Positions 60,007 through 64,000 of a stretch of 64,000 nucleotides of DNA are shown in pieces. Source of the DNA: DATBLE01 sp963719325 (GTDB taxonomy: Bacteria > Actinomycetota > Thermoleophilia > Gaiellales > Gaiellaceae). Under the pieces are notes generated by a model, which was given only the letters and a program-made list of their open reading frames with translations, made no database searches and was not told the origin of the DNA. A program made the position numbers and the translations under genes. Every line of letters begins with the position of its first letter. Position 1 is the stretch's first letter. The stretch is from positions 65,420 to 129,419 of the forward strand of contig CAVRBW010000024.1 of NCBI GenBank assembly GCA_963719325.1. The letters run 5' to 3'.

Positions 60007-60840
60007 CTAGCCGCCGGGCTTGCGGCCGACCACGAGCAGGTACTCGAAGCGATACTCGGCGGGTCCGTCAGGATCACCGCTGTTCGAGCGCCTCGCGAAC
60101 TCGAGAAAGTCGCGCTCGAGCGCGGCCGCCTTGGCGGGCTCGTCGGCGAGGCCGGCGAGGATGGCAACCACCGGCCCGAACGTCTCCCTGTAGAAGGCCC
60201 AGTACGACTCGGGCGACACCGCCTTCTCGACGTAGTCCTTGCGGGTCAGCTCGAGCGATTCGAGCCGGTTCCCGAAGAGCACCCGCACGTGCTCCTCGCT
60301 TCCCCACAGCGTCGGGGCCGGCGCTCCCGGCCGAGGAGGTACGTAGGGCGCGAGCACCTCGAGGAACTCGGTGAGCAACCCTTCGGGCGTGAAGTTGACC
60401 ATGCCGATCGTCCCGCCCGGCTTGGACACGCGAACCAGCTCGTCCGCAACGGCCTGCTGATTCGGCGCCCACATCGCTCCGAACGAGGAGGTGACGACGT
60501 CGAACCCGGCATCGGCGAACGGCAGCGCCTCGGCGTCGGCCTCGACCCACTCGAGCTCGACGCAGCGGGCCGCGGCCTCGCGCCGACCGGCCGCGAAGTT
60601 CTCCGGGGTGAGGTCCGACGCGACGACGTCGGCTCCTGCCTCGGCGGCGCGGATGGCCGTGTTCCCCGACCCGGCGGCCACGTCGAGGACGCGCTGTCCA
60701 GGGGAGACCTCGCAAGCCTCCACGAGCACGCCGCCGAGCTCCCAGATCAGCTCCGTCGCGAAGCGGTGGTAGTCGCCGAGCGCCCATATCCGCCGGACGT
60801 CGGCCTTCGCCTCCCGCCGCTGTTGCATCGTCGGCTCCAT
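60007..60840 (-). CDS. Class I SAM-dependent methyltransferase
   Basis: SAM-binding motif I VLDVAAGSGNTAIRAAEAGADVVASDLTPENFAAGR, then DAEALPFADAGFDVVTSSFGAMWAPN and a RVSKPGGTIGMVNFTPEG strand, a UbiE/methyltransf_11 type. The C-terminal part carries an FYRETFGPVVAILAGL segment of unknown role. TACCAT lies 8 bases before ATG 60840. Substrate unknown. Confidence 0.85.
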   Translation of the reverse strand: MEPTMQQRREAKADVRRIWALGDYHRFATELIWELGGVLVEACEVSPGQRVLDVAAGSGNTAIRAAEAGADVVASDLTPENFAAGRREAAARCVELEWVEADAEALPFADAGFDVVTSSFGAMWAPNQQAVADELVRVSKPGGTIGMVNFTPEGLLTEFLEVLAPYVPPRPGAPAPTLWGSEEHVRVLFGNRLESLELTRKDYVEKAVSPESYWAFYRETFGPVVAILAGLADEPAKAAALERDFLEFARRSNSGDPDGPAEYRFEYLLVVGRKPGG

Positions 60841-60920
60841 GGCCGGGGATGGTAGACGCGACCGCGAATCGCCTGCGTCGCCAAAACGGGCCATCTTTGC
60901 CCCGGCGCGACCCGCCGGCG

Positions 60921-62591
60921 CTAGAGGAGGTCCAGCCGGGCGGCCTGCGCGGCGGCGGCCGCACGGGAACGGAGACCGAGCTTGCGCAGGATGTTGGCGA
61001 CGTGGCGGTGGACCGTGTGCTCGCTCACCACCAGGCGCGCGGCGATCTGCTGGTTCGTCAGCCCTTGCGCGACCAGCCGGAGCACCTGGGCTTCGCGCGG
61101 TGTGATGCCGGCCGGCGTCGCGGTGCGTCGCCGCCGCGGGCGGGCGGCGTCGAGCATGCGCCGGGCGCGGGCGGCATCGCCGCTTGCTTCCAGCGCCCGG
61201 AGGCACGTCAGTGCCGTCGACGCCTCGCGCGCTGCCTGCTCCGCACGGCCGAGGGCGAGCAGGCTGGCGGCAAGCTCGATCCGGGCCTGGGAGCACTCGT
61301 AGCTCGCGCCGAACCGCCCGAACTCGTCGACTGCGTCCTCCAGCAGCGCCCGTGCGAGGTCGTGATCGCCGTCAGCGGCTGCGAGCATCCCCTCGAGGAG
61401 GTCGGCGCGGGCCCGCAGCGGGGCGGTTCCGACTAGGCGCTCCACCTCTCGCAGGGCGCCGAGCGCCGAGCGTGCCGCCGGGAGGTCGCGGGCCGCGAGC
61501 TGTGCTCGGACGAGGAGCTCGAGCGCGGGTGCCCGGTCGAGTCTGCAGGCGGGCGGAAGCCGGCGTAGGACGCGTTCGACGAGGTCGACCGCCCTGGAAG
61601 GCTCGCTGCCGTCCAGCGCGAGCCGGGCACGACAGAGCTGCGCGTTCGTCGATACTCCGGCTCGAGCGAGGAGGCCGGCCGACTCGTCGGCTCGTCCTTG
61701 CCGGCGTCTCAGCTCTGCGAGCCCGACGAGGGGCCCTCCGACGAGCGCCGGCCGCGATCGGGAGAAGTCCTCGAGCGACGCTTCGAGCACCGCCTCGGCG
61801 TCGGCCCAGCGGCCGCGCCAGAGGTGCACGATCCCGTACTCGGCCCGGCAGAACCCGAGCATGTACCGGCTGCCGTAGCGCTCGGCGAACGCTGCAATCC
61901 GGTCGCACCACTCGAACGCGCGCTCGAAATCGAGGACGGCGATGCAGGACGAGACGAGAAAGCAGCACGTCCAGGCACTCGAGATCGGAATTGCGGCGTC
62001 TCCTTCCAGGGCCAGCGCCGTTGCCTCGTCGAGGCAGCGCATGCCCTCCGCGACCCTTGCGCAGGTGACGAGGGTGCCGCCCTCGAGCGCGAGACCGAGC
62101 ATCTCGAGGTCGGCGACGCCGAATCGGCGTCCGATGCCCGCCGCCCGGACCCCCAGCTCCAGGGCCTTCTCGACCTCCCAGGCGCCGAGCGCGATGTAGC
62201 CCTCGTGAAAGGCAAGCCAGCCATGGGCCGGCCTGGGCTCGAGCGGGTCGAGGAGCCGACGGGCTCGCCGGAGCCAGCCATTCGCAACCGCGGCCGCGCC
62301 GTGGAAGTCGAGCTGGTCAGCGGCCAGCCACGTCGCCATCCGGGCAGCGCTCGCGGTGTCCCCAGCCTGCCGGTGGAGCTGGTAGCTACGCTCGCGCGCG
62401 GCGAACGTGGCCTCGGCGTCGTCGAGCCACCACGCTGCCCAGCTCAGCCCTTCGAACGCCTCAGGCGTCGGGTCGCTCGCGACCGCGTCCTCGAAGAGCG
62501 TACGCGCGGCCTCCCAGCGCCCGTGTCTGAGCTCAGTCCAGCCGACGCGGACCGGATCCGCGGTGATCGCCTCCACCTGTCGTGTTCTCAC
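60921..62591 (-). CDS. LuxR-family regulator with TPR-like sensor region
   Basis: The 556-residue product has ~470 residues of helical repeats (WTELRHGRWEAARTLFEDAVASDPTPEAFEGLSWAAWW and many AL-rich pairs), typical of the TPR region of large LuxR regulators, then a LuxR DNA-binding domain: ITPREAQVLRLVAQGLTNQQIAARLVVSEHTVHRHVANILRKLG. There is no MalT-type ATPase domain. GTG 62591 or GTG 62576 starts it. It is divergent from the mrp gene; the target is unknown. Confidence 0.88.
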   Translation of the reverse strand: MRTRQVEAITADPVRVGWTELRHGRWEAARTLFEDAVASDPTPEAFEGLSWAAWWLDDAEATFAARERSYQLHRQAGDTASAARMATWLAADQLDFHGAAAVANGWLRRARRLLDPLEPRPAHGWLAFHEGYIALGAWEVEKALELGVRAAGIGRRFGVADLEMLGLALEGGTLVTCARVAEGMRCLDEATALALEGDAAIPISSAWTCCFLVSSCIAVLDFERAFEWCDRIAAFAERYGSRYMLGFCRAEYGIVHLWRGRWADAEAVLEASLEDFSRSRPALVGGPLVGLAELRRRQGRADESAGLLARAGVSTNAQLCRARLALDGSEPSRAVDLVERVLRRLPPACRLDRAPALELLVRAQLAARDLPAARSALGALREVERLVGTAPLRARADLLEGMLAAADGDHDLARALLEDAVDEFGRFGASYECSQARIELAASLLALGRAEQAAREASTALTCLRALEASGDAARARRMLDAARPRRRRTATPAGITPREAQVLRLVAQGLTNQQIAARLVVSEHTVHRHVANILRKLGLRSRAAAAAQAARLDLL

Positions 62592-62630
62592 CGACCCGGC
62601 GGGCAGGCCCGGTCGGCTACCCTCAGATCC

Positions 62631-63695
62631 GTGGAACCCTCCCGCGACGAGATCCTGAAGGCGCTCGAGAACGTCATCGACCCCGAGCTGCGGCGGCCGG
62701 TCACCGAGCTCGACATGGTCCGGGACATCGAGATCGACGGCGGCGACGTCTCGGTGACGATCGCGCTCACCGTCGCCGGCTGCCCGCTGCGGGCGAGCTT
62801 CCAGGATCAGGTCGTCGAGCACGTCGGCAAGGTCCCCGGCGTCGACCGCGTCCGGCTCGGCTTCGACGTGATGACGCCCGACGAGAAGACCGCCCTCTCG
62901 GCCAAGCTGCGCGGCGACGTCGCCGAGCGCAGCAAAGGCATCTCCGTCGATCGCTCCACGCGCGTGCTCGCGATCGCGAGTGGCAAGGGCGGCGTCGGGA
63001 AGTCCTCGCTGACGGTCAACCTGGCCGCCGCGTTCTCCGGCCTCGGCCACCGTGTCGGCGTCCTCGACGCAGACGTCTACGGTCATTCGATCCCGCACAT
63101 GCTCGGGATCACCCAGCGTCCGGTCGTGGTCGATCAGATGATCGTTCCCCCCGTGAAGCACGATCTGAAGCTGATGTCGATCGGGTTCTTCCTCGAGGAC
63201 AACTCTCCGGTGATGTGGCGTGGCCCGATGCTGCATCGCGCGCTGGAGCAGTTCCTCTCCGACGTGCACTGGGGCGAGCTCGACGTGCTGCTCGTCGACA
63301 TGCCTCCGGGAACCGGCGACGTCTCGATCTCGCTCGGGCAGCTGCTGCCGCGTGCGGAGGCGGTGATCGTCACCACGCCGCAGCCGCTCGCGCAGGAGGT
63401 CGCGTCGCGGGCGGCGGTGATGGCCCAGAAGACGAACATGCGCCTGATCGGCGTGATCGAGAACATGACCTCCGAGGTTTTCGGGACCGGCGGCGGAGAG
63501 CGCCTGGCGCAGCAGATCGGCGTACCGCTGCTCGGCCGGGTTCCGCTCGACGCGCGCCTGCGAGAGTGCGGCGACGAGGGCGAGCCGCTCGTCTGGGCAG
63601 ATCCAGGCTCGGAGACGGCGCAGACGATCGTGGCAATCGCGGAGTCGATCCACGCTGCGCGGCAGACGTTCAAGGCGCTGCCCGTCCTGTCCTAG
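62631..63695 (+). CDS. mrp: Mrp/ApbC-type iron-sulfur cluster carrier ATPase
   Basis: An N-terminal MIP18 domain (DEILKALENVIDPELRRPVTELDMV, VAGCPLRASF) is joined to a ParA-like ATPase with SGKGGVGKSSLTVNLAA (about residue 118), DADVYGHSIPHMLG and VDMPPGTGDVSISL. The CxxC pair that usually follows IENM is absent (GVIENMTSEVFGTGGGERL). TACCCT (62618-62623) lies 7 bases before GTG 62631: leaderless; the frame before it is a shadow of the LuxR gene. Confidence 0.92.
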   Translation: MEPSRDEILKALENVIDPELRRPVTELDMVRDIEIDGGDVSVTIALTVAGCPLRASFQDQVVEHVGKVPGVDRVRLGFDVMTPDEKTALSAKLRGDVAERSKGISVDRSTRVLAIASGKGGVGKSSLTVNLAAAFSGLGHRVGVLDADVYGHSIPHMLGITQRPVVVDQMIVPPVKHDLKLMSIGFFLEDNSPVMWRGPMLHRALEQFLSDVHWGELDVLLVDMPPGTGDVSISLGQLLPRAEAVIVTTPQPLAQEVASRAAVMAQKTNMRLIGVIENMTSEVFGTGGGERLAQQIGVPLLGRVPLDARLRECGDEGEPLVWADPGSETAQTIVAIAESIHAARQTFKALPVLS

Positions 63696-63700
63696 CGGGT

Positions 63701-63728
63701 GACGGAGCGCCCTCGCGAACGCTCCGTC
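63701..63728. terminator. Bidirectional hairpin between mrp and the last gene
   Basis: GACGGAGCG (63701-63709) pairs with CGCTCCGTC (63720-63728), loop of 10 bases, between two convergent genes. Confidence 0.6.
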
Positions 63729-63738
63729 GAGTGAGGCA

Positions 63739-64000
63739 CTACCGCAGCTTCCGCGCGCGCAACAGCACCCAGGCGTTGTCCCTGAACGCGCAGGCGGCGC
63801 TGACGTGATCGCCGACCTCGACGTCCCGGCGTGAGAGCTCTCGCCGTGCCCGGTCGTCGAGCGCGCAGCTGAACGAGCTGCCCGCGCCGAGCGAGATCGC
63901 GATCGAGCCGCTCGAGAGCGCCGAGACGGTGCCGCTGAGCAGCTTGAGCCTGCCGGCGGTGGCCGCCTGCGTCTTGCAGGTGCCGCCCGTCTCGCGTACG
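63739..64000 (-). CDS. C-terminal part of an unknown beta-rich protein (cut by window edge)
   Basis: The 87 visible codons read GRLKLLSGTVSALSSGSIAI, SLGAGSSFSCALDD and VEVGDHVSAACAF and stop at a TAG. The alternating strands and the GTVSAL/VEVGDHV pattern resemble small OB-like repeat domains such as DUF5666, but this is a weak match. The start lies outside the window. Confidence 0.6.
   Translation of the reverse strand, partial: VRETGGTCKTQAATAGRLKLLSGTVSALSSGSIAISLGAGSSFSCALDDRARRELSRRDVEVGDHVSAACAFRDNAWVLLRARKLR

Noticed and set aside
60921..63653. 910-codon minus-strand frame
   Set aside because: The N-terminal ~350 codons are antisense to mrp; the LuxR gene is credible only from about 62591.

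Overview
The window is very GC-rich chromosomal DNA from a replication-origin region: dnaN (cut by the left edge) and dnaA on the minus strand, facing rpmH-rnpA-yidD-yidC-jag-rsmG-parA-parB on the plus strand. DnaA boxes of the TTGTCCACA type, mostly GTG starts, GTGA/ATGA stop-start overlaps and many leaderless promoters point to an actinobacterium. The gene set (TreT, DUF2203, bifunctional nuclease, CcmABC next to hemACD) would fit a deep lineage such as Thermoleophilia, but that placement is inference. No phage, plasmid, insertion sequence or CRISPR array was seen.

Layout: 0-6.6 kb, origin, ribosomal protein L34, RNase P protein, membrane insertase and chromosome partition genes. 6.7-7.1 kb, tRNA-Ile flanked by two copies of a hairpin repeat. 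7.1-25 kb, a mostly cell-envelope block: L,D-transpeptidase, CPBP protease, mannosyltransferase-like and other glycosyltransferases, MscS channel, class A PBP, Ser/Thr kinase, plus moeA and a membrane M28 peptidase. 25-29.4 kb, two-component system, HtrA protease, a lone LAGLIDADG protein and an anti-sigma-type ATPase. 29.5-32.4 kb, trehalose genes treT and otsA. 32.4-40.8 kb, one long plus-strand run: moaC, mog, ubiA-like, ccmABC and a ccmD-like gene, ccsA/hemX-like, hemA, hemC, hemD, SAM hydroxide adenosyltransferase; it supplies molybdenum cofactor, prenylated quinone, cytochrome c maturation and early tetrapyrroles. 41 kb, tRNA-Phe with a third hairpin repeat upstream. 41-53 kb, arginase, RarA, tryptophan dioxygenase, NAD salvage pair (pncB and an isochorismatase-family hydrolase), a shortened FtsH, methylmalonyl-CoA epimerase, a sigma factor and a divergent YchF-like GTPase. 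53-64 kb, EamA transporter, OB/HD nuclease, DUF1015, inositol-phosphatase-like and DUF72 genes, an ABC pair arranged convergently, a methyltransferase, a LuxR regulator and an Mrp-type carrier.

The most unusual content is non-coding. Two 165-bp elements (29392-29556 and 54127-54291) are about 90 percent identical and fold end to end; their differences are compensatory or G-U wobble changes only when read as minus-strand RNA. Three copies of a roughly 100-bp element with a perfect 12-bp covarying hairpin (6545, 6799, 40924) flank the two tRNA genes. Two further short repeat families have been absorbed into the ends of YidD, Jag and a glycosyltransferase, and the tRNA-linked repeat supplies the ParB C-terminus.

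Four genes (histidine kinase, HtrA, Mog, inositol phosphatase) each carry one surplus base, three of them in short G runs, which looks more like sequence error than decay. About seventeen genes have a TAnnnT-like -10 element 6-7 bases before the start codon, so leaderless mRNA seems to be the normal mode for the first gene of a transcript here.
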